64,000 nucleotides of DNA from CAYSCZ01 sp051155775. Lineage in GTDB: Bacteria; Bacteroidota; Bacteroidia; Cytophagales; Cyclobacteriaceae. Shown here piece by piece: positions 26,529 to 35,489 of this stretch (position 1 is its first letter; each line of letters begins with the position of its first letter). The position numbers were made by a program, and so were the translations under genes. The DNA lies in contig DAXETV010000046.1 of the NCBI GenBank assembly GCA_051155775.1, forward strand, positions 32,983 through 96,982. The letters are read 5' to 3'. The notes under the pieces were generated by a model. It saw only the letters and a program-made list of their open reading frames with translations, searched no databases and had not been told where the DNA came from.

Positions 26529-29225
26529 ATGAAAGCTATAATAGTCCTGTTCGTTTTCTTTCTGATGGTGTTAAATATTCAAGCACAGCAATGGACCCCT
26601 GAGGATATTATTAACACCGAATATGTTTCCAATCCCATATTTTCCCCAACAGGCGATATGGTGATCTGGAGTAAAAGGACAGGCCTTAAAAAAGAAGACA
26701 AGTTTGTAAATAAACTATTCTTAACCCGACTGAATATTCTGGAGAAAGGTAAGCCACTGACTATTCAGCTTACCAGGGGAGAAAGCTCAGAAAGCAATCC
26801 GGTCTTTAGTAAAGATGGAAAAGATATTTACTTCTTGTCATCAAAAGATGAAGGTAAAAAGTTATGGAAATTAAGTGTGTATGGAGGAGAGGCTCAGGAA
26901 GTCCATGAATTTGAGCATGGAATTTCAAATATTAAGTGGCTGAATGAAGAAAAAATAGCATTTGTGAGTAATGATGGTAAGAGTTTGTATCAACAGAAAT
27001 ATGAGGAAAAAAAGGACAATACAAAGGTTATTGAAGATTCACTACACTGGCCGTCTAAAAGACTTTATGCTTTCGACCTGGGAAAAAAAATCATTAACCG
27101 ATTAACTGAAAATTCACATCAAATAACTTCATATGATGTTTCTGAAGATGGAAGATATGCAGTCATTAAGCAAAATATGAGCCCTCACTATCCCACGGAT
27201 GGTCAACCCAAGCCTCAGGTTATACTTTATGATTTTGAGGGAAATAATTCAACGTTAATCCTCAAGGATTTTAAGGAGCCTGGAAATTTTAAATTTATAA
27301 AAGATGGTGAGGGATTTTATTTTTTTGCGCTTACCACCTCAGACCCAAAGTGGAATATTGCGGGGAAAAACGAGCTCTATTTTTATGATATAGAGGAATC
27401 CCAATACTCAAAAGTTCCGCTGGATTGGGATAATGGCGCAGGATATTCATTCTACGCTGAAAATGATTGGTTGATACTACCCCTTGCTAATGGACCCCTA
27501 AGAAAGGTTGGGCTTTACAAGGAAGATGAGGATGATTGGAGGTCCTTAAACATTGATTTTGAAGAAATGCAGGAGCATGTCTCGATTCTGGCAATGTCAG
27601 CAGACAATAAAATTATTTTCGAATATTCTACGGCCTCCAAATTACCGCAATATTTTGTTGGCCGACTAGCGATCAAAAATAACAAGGCAAGATTATCTGA
27701 GGCAGTCGAGTTTATATCATTGAACAATAATATTAAAAAGAAACCAACAGCCAATTCTGAAGTGATCTATTGGCAGGGTGCAAATGGTGATGAGGTAAAT
27801 GGCATTTTATATTATCCTAAGCACTACGAAAAAGGTAAAAAATACCCTTTAATACTATCGATACATGGTGGGCCAACCGGAGTTGATCAGGATATATGGC
27901 GTGAACGTTGGTCAACTTATCCGCAGATTTATACTGATAAAGGAGCTTTTGTTTTAAAACCAAATTATCATGGCTCTGGTCTGCATGGACAGGAATTTGC
28001 CGAGAGCATCAAAAAGGGTAAGTATTATGAATTAGATCAAATTGACATATTTAACGGAATACAGCATTTAAACAAATTAGGCCTCATCGATATGGACCGG
28101 TTGGGAACGATGGGATGGTCAAATGGCGCCATTCTTACTACATGGTTGACACTAAAATACCCGGATATGTTTAGAGTAGCTGCACCCGGGGCTGGAGATA
28201 TCAATTGGACGTCTGATTATGGTACCTGCCGCTTTGGGGTAACATTTGATCAATATTACTTTGGAGGAGCCCCCTGGGATGATACCAATGGAAAACATTT
28301 TAATGAATGGTATATTAATAATTCACCCTTATTTGATATAGAAAAGATAAAAACACCAACCATTATATTTCATGGGAGCAAGGATCGTGCTGTACCCCGA
28401 GATCAGGGTTGGGAATATTATCGTGGATTACAACAGGTTGGTAAAGCCCCTGTGAAATTTTTTTGGTTCCCGGACCAGCCGCATGGGCTAAGGAAAATAA
28501 CCCACCAGTTGAGAAAAATGAAAGAAGAAATAAAGTGGATTGATAAGTACCTGTTTGGTAAGGATGACTCTGAGAACGAAGCCCTTAAGGATGATAGCCC
28601 GATAGCATACGCTATCCAAAAAACAAGCATGAAAAAAGAAGGAAATTTTTATGGGGTATTGGTTAACAATCAGCTTATTCCCGAAACTCATCGGATTAAA
28701 AAGGATTCTATTGCTATATCCTGTTTTGAGCTAACTAATGTTCAGTATGCGTCATATCATTCAGATCATAAATATCCTGATGGGAAAGATAACTTTCCTG
28801 TTACGGGCTTAGCAAAATCTGATATTGAAGGGTATTTGGGATGGATCAATAAGCTAACAGGTGAAAAATATAGATTACCAAACCAAAAAGAAGCGCAGGA
28901 ATTTCATAAAAAAGCTAAAGATTGGCATAAGGAAGAAAACACATTAAATCATTGGGCTGGTTATACATTAACACCCAAGGATGCGAATGCTCTGTTAAGT
29001 AAAATCGAAGATCAAGACTTGGATTTATTAAAGGAAGTCGGCAGCCATAAACCTCAAAAAGTGGGAGAAGCTTTTGTTTATGATCTTGTTGGAAATGTAG
29101 CAGAATATGCGGTTACTGAAAATGATTTAGTTAAATATGGGTTCGATGCACATACTTTTGTAGATACATTTAATATGGATGACAATAATTCCAAATTAAT
29201 TGGTGTGCGTTTAATCAGACAATAA
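26529..29225 (+). CDS. Secreted S9 family peptidase fused to an FGE/sulfatase-modifying-like C-terminal domain
   Basis: Exported serine peptidase of the prolyl oligopeptidase/DPP family. I place the start at the ATG at 26529 because it gives a clean signal peptide (MKAIIVLFVFFLMVLNIQAQ); an upstream TTG at 26502 would add nine residues before it. Order: signal, WD-like/beta-propeller region (about 20-410), alpha/beta hydrolase domain with the nucleophile Ser in GTMGWSNGA, Asp in HGSKDRAVP and His in PDQPHGLRK, then about 210 further residues. These carry FELTNVQYASY, KYRLPNQKEAQEF, DLVGNVAEYAV and GVRLIR, the landmarks of the formylglycine-generating-enzyme-like fold. The active Cys pair and the GGS motif of true FGE are absent, so this part is probably a binding domain. 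The gene is monocistronic. Confidence 0.9.
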   Translation: MKAIIVLFVFFLMVLNIQAQQWTPEDIINTEYVSNPIFSPTGDMVIWSKRTGLKKEDKFVNKLFLTRLNILEKGKPLTIQLTRGESSESNPVFSKDGKDIYFLSSKDEGKKLWKLSVYGGEAQEVHEFEHGISNIKWLNEEKIAFVSNDGKSLYQQKYEEKKDNTKVIEDSLHWPSKRLYAFDLGKKIINRLTENSHQITSYDVSEDGRYAVIKQNMSPHYPTDGQPKPQVILYDFEGNNSTLILKDFKEPGNFKFIKDGEGFYFFALTTSDPKWNIAGKNELYFYDIEESQYSKVPLDWDNGAGYSFYAENDWLILPLANGPLRKVGLYKEDEDDWRSLNIDFEEMQEHVSILAMSADNKIIFEYSTASKLPQYFVGRLAIKNNKARLSEAVEFISLNNNIKKKPTANSEVIYWQGANGDEVNGILYYPKHYEKGKKYPLILSIHGGPTGVDQDIWRERWSTYPQIYTDKGAFVLKPNYHGSGLHGQEFAESIKKGKYYELDQIDIFNGIQHLNKLGLIDMDRLGTMGWSNGAILTTWLTLKYPDMFRVAAPGAGDINWTSDYGTCRFGVTFDQYYFGGAPWDDTNGKHFNEWYINNSPLFDIEKIKTPTIIFHGSKDRAVPRDQGWEYYRGLQQVGKAPVKFFWFPDQPHGLRKITHQLRKMKEEIKWIDKYLFGKDDSENEALKDDSPIAYAIQKTSMKKEGNFYGVLVNNQLIPETHRIKKDSIAISCFELTNVQYASYHSDHKYPDGKDNFPVTGLAKSDIEGYLGWINKLTGEKYRLPNQKEAQEFHKKAKDWHKEENTLNHWAGYTLTPKDANALLSKIEDQDLDLLKEVGSHKPQKVGEAFVYDLVGNVAEYAVTENDLVKYGFDAHTFVDTFNMDDNNSKLIGVRLIRQ

Positions 29226-29395
29226 AAGTGCTTTAAAGACCTTAAAAAATTGCATTGATAATCACAAGTTAGTCTTATGGGTGCCCTTAAACGACCCGTT
29301 TAATCGATGATTATTAAAATAATAATTTATAAAATAAGTTCAGTTCATAAATAGTTCTATATTAGAGATTTTAAATAAGGTGTTTACACTTTAAT

Positions 29396-30196
29396 ATGTT
29401 CTTAAGCAGGTGTGTTTATGTGTTTCTTATTTGCCTGATCCTGTTGTCTTGCAAAGATAAAGTTATCTGTCCTGCATTTCAGAGTACCTATATCCTTGAT
29501 GATAGCATCAGGGAAGCTTATTTTTCATACTTCAGAGAGGATTCACTTCCAAAAGAGACGCCATGGGTAAGAAAAAATAAGTATGGCATTATGAAAAGGG
29601 ATCCGTATTGGGTGAAAAATTATAAACTGAAAACCGCTCCTATGGAAAATGTTTTGAGGCCTGATCCTGAAGAAGTAGCAGACGAAGGAGAGTTTTATGA
29701 GGAAGATTTTATTGCTGATTCTCTTGATTTAGAAAGTGAATTTGCTGAAGAACCGGATATTCAAAGCGAAGAGCCTACCGATCTGATTGCATCATCTGAT
29801 ACAGTACCGGCTCCAGTTATCCCTGATACATCCACATATAAAGAAGCCAGGTTTTTATATGGCTATAAATTAGATGATAATTTTAATTACGATCAGGTTT
29901 ACTACAATAAATATTTCGGCAAATTCCTGGTTGATACCGTTGAGATTGGTCCTGATCCGGCTTTAATGGACTCTTTAGCGAAAGCCGCAGGTGATACCAC
30001 ATCAATGCTTGATTCGGGTAACGTTGGTTTTTTTCAAAGTATCCTGAATTTTTTTGAGGGAATCTTTGCTAAGAAAGAAAAAGGTAATGACGGCCAGGAA
30101 GATGTTGAAGAGGAAGAGGCACTTGAGGAACTTTTGGATGCTGAAGAAGAACCACTACCTGACTTTGAGGAGGAAGGTGATGGGAATGATAATTAA
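29396..30196 (+). CDS. Conserved Cytophagales-type lipoprotein of unknown function
   Basis: 266 residues. Signal peptide CVYVFLICLILLSC with lipobox LLSC (Cys 20). The segment right after, ICPAFQSTYILDDSIREAYFSYF (in part) and then KNKYGIMKRDPYWVKNYKLKTAPMENV, is one I recognise from lipoproteins of this group; no function is known. The rest is very acidic, ending in a run rich in Glu and Asp (about 230-266). The first 30 residues after the Cys contain one more Cys. It ends nine bases from the convergent leuS stop. Confidence 0.75.
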   Translation: MFLSRCVYVFLICLILLSCKDKVICPAFQSTYILDDSIREAYFSYFREDSLPKETPWVRKNKYGIMKRDPYWVKNYKLKTAPMENVLRPDPEEVADEGEFYEEDFIADSLDLESEFAEEPDIQSEEPTDLIASSDTVPAPVIPDTSTYKEARFLYGYKLDDNFNYDQVYYNKYFGKFLVDTVEIGPDPALMDSLAKAAGDTTSMLDSGNVGFFQSILNFFEGIFAKKEKGNDGQEDVEEEEALEELLDAEEEPLPDFEEEGDGNDN

Positions 30197-30205
30197 CAAA
30201 CTAAT

Positions 30206-32971
30206 CTAAACGACCACGTTTACTATCTTTTTCGGAACAACGATTACTTTTTTAGGATTTTTACCGGCTAACCATTTTTGAATAACCTCGGAAGCTAAAA
30301 CCTGTTTTTCAATTGCTTCTTTAGGCATATCTAAGGGGAAAGTCATTTTAGCCCGCATCTTTCCATTTACAGAAACAGGGTACTCATGCGATTCTTCAAT
30401 TAGGTATTTGGAGTCATATTGAGGAAATTCAGCATCATTGATGGTAGTGTTGTGGCCCATTCTATGCCATAGCTCTTCTGTAATGTGTGGCGCAAAGGGG
30501 GATAAAATGATGGTAAGCGGCTCTAATATTTTTCGCTTTTTACATTTCAGTGAAGTAAGTTCATTAACTGCAATCATAAATTGACTGACTGAAGTATTGA
30601 GTGAAAGGTTTTCAATGTCTTCTCCAACTTTCCTGATGGCTTGATGCAGAACTTTAAGCTCCCTGGATGTCGGCTCTTCGTCTGAAATTGAAAAAATTTC
30701 ACCGGAAAAGAACAAGTTCCAGTACCTCTTTAAAAATTTATAGACACCGTCAATACCATTGGTGTTCCACGGTTTGAATTGCTCAATGGGACCCAGGAAC
30801 ATTTCGTATAACCTAAGGGTATCAGCACCATACTTAGCTATGATGTCATCAGGATTGACCACATTGAATTTGGATTTTGACATTTTCTCAACCTCTGCCC
30901 CACAGATATATTTTCCCCCCTCTAAAATAAATTCAGCATTTATAGCCTCTGGCTTGAATTTTTTAAAAGCTTCAATATCCAATTCATCATTTTCCACGAG
31001 GTTAACATCTACATGAATGGCGGTAGTTTGATATTGTTTTCTTAATCCATAGGATACATATTTGTTTTCGCCTGTTAGCCGGTAGACAAAGTTTGAGCGT
31101 CCCTGAATCATGCCCTGATTGATTAGTTTTTTGGCATATTCATCAACACTAACATAACCAAGGTCGAAAAGTATTTTAGTCCAAAAGCGGGAATAAAGAA
31201 GATGTCCCGTGGCATGTTCTGACCCTCCAAGATACAGATCCACCGCTTGCCAGTATTCCTGAGCTTCTTTGCTTACAAATGCTTCATTATTATCCGGATC
31301 CATGTAGCGGAAGAAATACCAACTAGAACCTGCCCAGCCTGGCATGGTGGTTAGTTCAAATGGGTATTCTCCTTTATATTTCCAGCCTTTGGCCCGGCCA
31401 AGTGGAGGCTCACCTTCTTCAGTAGGAAGAAAAGCATCTACATTGGGTAATTTAAGGGGAAGTTCTTCATCAGGGACTAAATGGGGTACACCATCTTTGT
31501 AATAAACAGGAAAGGGCTCTCCCCAATACCGTTGCCTGCCAAAGATGGCATCACGCATTTTATAATTGACTTTAGCTTTTCCAATATTGTTTTCCTCCAC
31601 ATATTGGATGGCTTTTTCTATGGCATCTTTAACTTCCAGGCCATCCAGTAAGCCTGAATTGATCATCTTGCCCGTCTTGGCATCATTTGCTCCCTGCTCC
31701 AGGTCAGTCCCTTCAATCACGGGAATGATGGGAAGATCAAAATGTTTTGCGAACCGAAAATCTCTATCATCAGAAGCAGGTACCGCCATCACTGACCCTG
31801 TGCCATAACCGGACAGCACATAGTCAGCAACCCAGATCGGTATCTTTTCCTGGTTGAAAGGATTAACAGCATAAGAACCCGTGAATACCCCTGAGATGGA
31901 TTTAACATCACTCATACGATCCCTCTCCGAGCGATTGATGGCCATCTCAATATATTTTTTCACTTCTTCATGCTGCTTATCGGTGACCAACTGGTTGATC
32001 AGTTCACTTTCAGGAGCCAGGGTCAGGAATGTGACCCCGTAAATTGTGTCTATACGTGTGGTGAAGACCCTGATTTTTAGATCCTGATCAACCACCTGAA
32101 AGTCCACTTCAGCACCTATGGATTTGCCAATCCAGTTGCGCTGCATTTCTTTGATGGGTTCCGGCCAGTCTATTCTTTCCAACCCTTCAAGCAAGCGCTC
32201 TGCATAGGCTGTGGTCCGCATGTTCCACTGGGGCATTTTTTTCTTCACTACCGGATGGCCGCCACGCTCAGAGAAGCCGTCCTTCACCTCATCATTGGAA
32301 AGTACGGTTCCCAGTTCCGGGCACCAGTTGACCGTAGTATCTGCAAGGTAAGTGAGGCGGTATTTCAGAAGTATCTTCTGTTTTTCTTTTTCACTGAAGG
32401 CCTGCCACTCATATGCTTTAAAGGACGGCGTATCCTCGCTGCAGTGGGCTTCTATACTTTCATTGCCTGATTCCTCGAGTGCTCTGATCAGGGTATCGAT
32501 TGGTTCGGCTTTATCAGCTTTTAGATTATACCAACTGTTATAAATGACTTTAAATAACCATTGGGTCCATTTGTAGTAAGAGGGATCGCTGGTACGGACT
32601 TCCCTGTCCCAATCGTATGAGAAGCCCATAGACCGGAGCTGCTCTTTGTACCTTTTAATGTTATTGTCTGTGGTAATGGCCGGATGTTGACCAGTCTGTA
32701 TGGCATACTGCTCTGCAGGCAACCCAAAAGCGTCAAATCCCATGGGATGGAGTACATTAAAACCTTTAAGCCTTTTATAGCGGGCCACGATATCTGAGGC
32801 TATATAACCCAGTGGATGGCCCACATGCAACCCTGCCCCTGAAGGGTAGGGGAACATGTCCAGAATATAAAATTTGGGTTTGTTATTGTTTAGATGGGTT
32901 TTGTAGGTATTGTTTTTAATCCAGTAGGACTGCCATTTTATATATAAACGATCAAAACTTGTGTCTGACAT
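30206..32971 (-). CDS. leuS: Leucine-tRNA ligase
   Basis: Class I aminoacyl-tRNA synthetase charging tRNA-Leu; 921 residues, in the usual range. HIGH motif as GLHVGHPLGY (His 49 and 52), the CP1 editing domain with TTRIDTIYGVTFLTLAPE and the conserved GTGSVMAVPASDDRDF, and KMSKS as EKMSKSKFNVVNPDDII near 690. The anticodon-binding and C-terminal domains follow, ending with GKMRAKMTFPLDM. It is much richer in GC than the lasso cluster just upstream. Only 36 bases separate it from the lasso precursor stop and no terminator lies between, so read-through from that operon is possible; TATCTTTA close to the ATG is a weak own promoter. Confidence 0.97.
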   Translation of the reverse strand: MSDTSFDRLYIKWQSYWIKNNTYKTHLNNNKPKFYILDMFPYPSGAGLHVGHPLGYIASDIVARYKRLKGFNVLHPMGFDAFGLPAEQYAIQTGQHPAITTDNNIKRYKEQLRSMGFSYDWDREVRTSDPSYYKWTQWLFKVIYNSWYNLKADKAEPIDTLIRALEESGNESIEAHCSEDTPSFKAYEWQAFSEKEKQKILLKYRLTYLADTTVNWCPELGTVLSNDEVKDGFSERGGHPVVKKKMPQWNMRTTAYAERLLEGLERIDWPEPIKEMQRNWIGKSIGAEVDFQVVDQDLKIRVFTTRIDTIYGVTFLTLAPESELINQLVTDKQHEEVKKYIEMAINRSERDRMSDVKSISGVFTGSYAVNPFNQEKIPIWVADYVLSGYGTGSVMAVPASDDRDFRFAKHFDLPIIPVIEGTDLEQGANDAKTGKMINSGLLDGLEVKDAIEKAIQYVEENNIGKAKVNYKMRDAIFGRQRYWGEPFPVYYKDGVPHLVPDEELPLKLPNVDAFLPTEEGEPPLGRAKGWKYKGEYPFELTTMPGWAGSSWYFFRYMDPDNNEAFVSKEAQEYWQAVDLYLGGSEHATGHLLYSRFWTKILFDLGYVSVDEYAKKLINQGMIQGRSNFVYRLTGENKYVSYGLRKQYQTTAIHVDVNLVENDELDIEAFKKFKPEAINAEFILEGGKYICGAEVEKMSKSKFNVVNPDDIIAKYGADTLRLYEMFLGPIEQFKPWNTNGIDGVYKFLKRYWNLFFSGEIFSISDEEPTSRELKVLHQAIRKVGEDIENLSLNTSVSQFMIAVNELTSLKCKKRKILEPLTIILSPFAPHITEELWHRMGHNTTINDAEFPQYDSKYLIEESHEYPVSVNGKMRAKMTFPLDMPKEAIEKQVLASEVIQKWLAGKNPKKVIVVPKKIVNVVV

Positions 32972-33007
32972 GTAAAGATACAGACTGACTTATTTGTGAA
33001 AAGTGAA

Positions 33008-33169
33008 TTAACTATAATATTGACCTGTGGTGAAGCTTACATAGGTAGGTTCAAAACCATTTCCGCCCTTAGGAAGCGATTCAGTCATAGAAGCATCCAT
33101 CGGTTGAATCTCAGGAGTATTCCAGACTTTTTTATATGATTTAATAGTGTCTAATCTTTTCATCATCAT
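33008..33169 (-). CDS. Lasso-peptide precursor (A gene)
   Basis: 53 residues if the first of three ATGs in a row is used (33169); too short for routine gene calls. The leader carries W16-N-T-P19, the counterpart of the YxxP motif bound by the B1 protein, and Thr29 exactly ten residues after that Pro, as in paeninodin-type leaders where this Thr is the penultimate leader residue. The core region has SLPKGGNGFE (31-40) and the tail PTYVSFTTGQYYS (41-53). Glu40 is the only acidic residue after position 30, so it must be the ring acceptor if this is a lasso peptide. The start lies inside the last codons of the cyclase gene (29-base overlap), suggesting translational coupling. The role is inferred from context and leader pattern. 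Confidence 0.82.
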   Translation of the reverse strand: MMMKRLDTIKSYKKVWNTPEIQPMDASMTESLPKGGNGFEPTYVSFTTGQYYS

Positions 33170-34970
33170 ATTTTTTACAAAAAAAGTACATTAAATATTG
33201 TTTCGCAAGTTTTCCTGGTTCAATATTATCAAAATTATTATAATATTTGATTATTCTATTGTGATCTACTATTTTATTTAGATTATTATTAACAGATATG
33301 ATTTTATGATTTTCAAATATTTGTTCTTTTTCCCTTTTATGAACCATATGGAGTTCTGGTGTATTAAAACCTGTTTTTTGATTTCTATTTATTATATAAG
33401 TGGGTAATAAATCTTTAAATATTTTCTTAAATATATCCCTTTGACTATAAAAAATTGTATAAAGTAAAGAAGTTTGTGAAAGAACAGCACGAATTAACTT
33501 ACGGTCAAACATTGGGTACCGGTATTCTATCCCAAAATAATCTGATGTGTTAGCGTTATTGGTAAAAAAATTATTGTGGATATAAACTTCAAGCGTGCCA
33601 ATCATTCGATTTATATCAGTATTTGATTTATGTCTTTTCAACATAACCCTGGTTATTTTTTTACGAACTATCTTTTTATATCTTTTTTTTAAAGGTATTA
33701 GTTTATCATAATTTATATTAAAGTGGAATAAGGTGTTGTAATATATCCTCATAACCAATTTTATAATTGGAATCGGTAACCACTTAGTCTTCGATTTATG
33801 GTTCATTTTATACCTTTTTGTAACGCATTGATCACCACCCATTCCTGATATAAGAGCAGACACACCCTTTTTATTAGCTTTTTCAAATAAGACCTGTGAA
33901 ATAACGGCACTTTTGCTGTTAGGGACACCGGCGTTCAATTCCAGTGATCTTTGTATTTCAATCCAATAGTTTATATGATGGTCTTCATGAATATATTCAT
34001 GTTCAAATTTATTTGGGTAGAATTTTAAAAAAGCGTTAACATAATCGAATACATCATCAGTATCTTTATTCAGGATAGCATCTTTGGTATTATGGGAAAA
34101 AGTAAAAATTTTTTCTTGATCGCTGAGCGGAAGTTTTTTTAAAATAGCGCAAATACTCGATGAATCTAACCCACCACTTAGTTCCGCACCAACAGCTCCC
34201 CATGATCTGGCTCTTTTTTTTACAGCTTCCTCAAACAAATAATTAATCTCATCCATGTATTCAGGCACATTGCTGGATCTTTGATTAACTTCATTTTCTA
34301 ATGACCAATAAATTGATTTATAAATCTGAGTATTTGACGGTAGAGTCAACCATTCGGCGGGTAGAATAGGAAAGATTTCTTTAAAGTAGGTTTTATCAAA
34401 TGGAATAATTTTTGGGGCAATATGTTCTAAAATAGCATCATAATTAACCGTCTTTTTAACAAATGGCAGGTTAATAATACACTTTACTGAAGAAGCAAAA
34501 ATGAAATATCCTTTATCTTCATAATAAAATAACGGTTTAATACCCATATGGTCCCGGACGCAAAACAGCTCTTTTTTACTGTTATCCCATATAGCAAAAG
34601 CAAAATCACCTTCCAGGTATTTTGGACTCTCCTTACCCCATTTTTCATAAGCTTTTAAGATGAAATGTGCGTCTGCCATTTTATTGGCGGTTGATACTTC
34701 AATATTTAATTTTGATATAAGCTCTTCCCGGTTATCTATCCTGCAATCTGCTACAATGATATTTCCAGATGATTTATCGATGTTGGGGAGACTAATGAAC
34801 TTTGATTCGGGTGTATTATATCGATGTCTCTGTCCAAGAACAATATTGGAATTTTCCAGGATATTTTCTTCGTGATGGAACCTCGTAGTCGAATTTTCCA
34901 ACATGGTTTTAACATCCCTGGTATTAACTTGAGTTTTATTCTTATATAATATTCCACATATAGTACTCAT
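33141..34970 (-). CDS. Lasso-peptide macrolactam synthetase (asparagine-synthetase-like, C protein)
   Basis: Proposed ring-closing enzyme: it would adenylate the side chain of the acceptor Glu so the new N-terminus can attack. 609 residues, close to family size. The N-terminal glutaminase-like Ntn domain begins MSTICGILY and contains the typical GDFAFAIWDNSKKELFCVRDHMGIKPLFYY (in part), but the Cys is at position 5, not 2, so glutaminase activity is unlikely. The ATP-pyrophosphatase loop SGGLDS is at 265-270 (GAELSGGLDSSSICAI). This split is normal for lasso cyclases and distinguishes it from housekeeping AsnB. It lies 65 bases after the B2 gene and its end overlaps the precursor. Confidence 0.9.
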   Translation of the reverse strand: MSTICGILYKNKTQVNTRDVKTMLENSTTRFHHEENILENSNIVLGQRHRYNTPESKFISLPNIDKSSGNIIVADCRIDNREELISKLNIEVSTANKMADAHFILKAYEKWGKESPKYLEGDFAFAIWDNSKKELFCVRDHMGIKPLFYYEDKGYFIFASSVKCIINLPFVKKTVNYDAILEHIAPKIIPFDKTYFKEIFPILPAEWLTLPSNTQIYKSIYWSLENEVNQRSSNVPEYMDEINYLFEEAVKKRARSWGAVGAELSGGLDSSSICAILKKLPLSDQEKIFTFSHNTKDAILNKDTDDVFDYVNAFLKFYPNKFEHEYIHEDHHINYWIEIQRSLELNAGVPNSKSAVISQVLFEKANKKGVSALISGMGGDQCVTKRYKMNHKSKTKWLPIPIIKLVMRIYYNTLFHFNINYDKLIPLKKRYKKIVRKKITRVMLKRHKSNTDINRMIGTLEVYIHNNFFTNNANTSDYFGIEYRYPMFDRKLIRAVLSQTSLLYTIFYSQRDIFKKIFKDLLPTYIINRNQKTGFNTPELHMVHKREKEQIFENHKIISVNNNLNKIVDHNRIIKYYNNFDNIEPGKLAKQYLMYFFCKKYDDEKIRHY

Positions 34971-35035
34971 ATCAGTTTATTTGATTTAAGGTAAAGGGAA
35001 TTGTAAAGCGTGATAGGAGTCAATAGTTCATTCAG

Positions 35036-35479
35036 TCAGGAAAATTTTACCAGCAAATTAAAACCGTTTCCATTTCCGCCAGTAACGTGTATTTTTCCAC
35101 TCCTTAGCCAGGCATGTGCATCTATAATTTTGATTTTAGAATTAGTAACGCCAAAATAAACGGTTCCTGGCAAACCCCTTAACCTAAGCATTAATTTACC
35201 TGCAATTGCTTGTGCAAGACATTTGCTATTCCACGGTAAGTTTTTACTTCCTATTTTAATGAACTTTGAAAGGAGATAAGACATTTTTTCTCTTTGAAAA
35301 TCAAGCATGGATGGACTATCAACATTTTTCTCGCCAAGAATTTTAACGATTAGCCTAAAAGGAAAAAAAAATATTATTAACTCAGATAAAATCAAAAAAA
35401 ATACAACCTCAGCTAATAATAGCTTATCCCTTAAGCCCAGTTGTAAAAATTTGATCACTATCCTAACCAACCTAACCAT
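35036..35479 (-). CDS. Lasso-peptide leader protease (B2, transglutaminase-like)
   Basis: 147 residues. N-terminal hydrophobic segment (LLAEVVFFLILSELIIFFFPF), then the transglutaminase-like cysteine protease core with the Cys in WNSKCLAQAIAGKLML and the His in IIDAHAWLRSGKIHVTGG. This is the arrangement of stand-alone B2 proteins, which cut the leader in partnership with a separate B1 protein, present here as the first gene of the operon. It starts ten bases after the sulfotransferase stop. Confidence 0.9.
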   Translation of the reverse strand: MVRLVRIVIKFLQLGLRDKLLLAEVVFFLILSELIIFFFPFRLIVKILGEKNVDSPSMLDFQREKMSYLLSKFIKIGSKNLPWNSKCLAQAIAGKLMLRLRGLPGTVYFGVTNSKIKIIDAHAWLRSGKIHVTGGNGNGFNLLVKFS

Positions 35480-35489
35480 ATTAATATTT

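Noticed and set aside
33040..33067. Gly35 or Gly36 as residue 1 of the lasso core
   Set aside because: Gly is the common first residue, but the ring to Glu40 would then have only six or five members, too small for threading.
34751..34957. 68-residue minus frame inside the cyclase gene as an alternative precursor
   Set aside because: It is an out-of-frame reading of the cyclase N-terminal domain with no leader motif.
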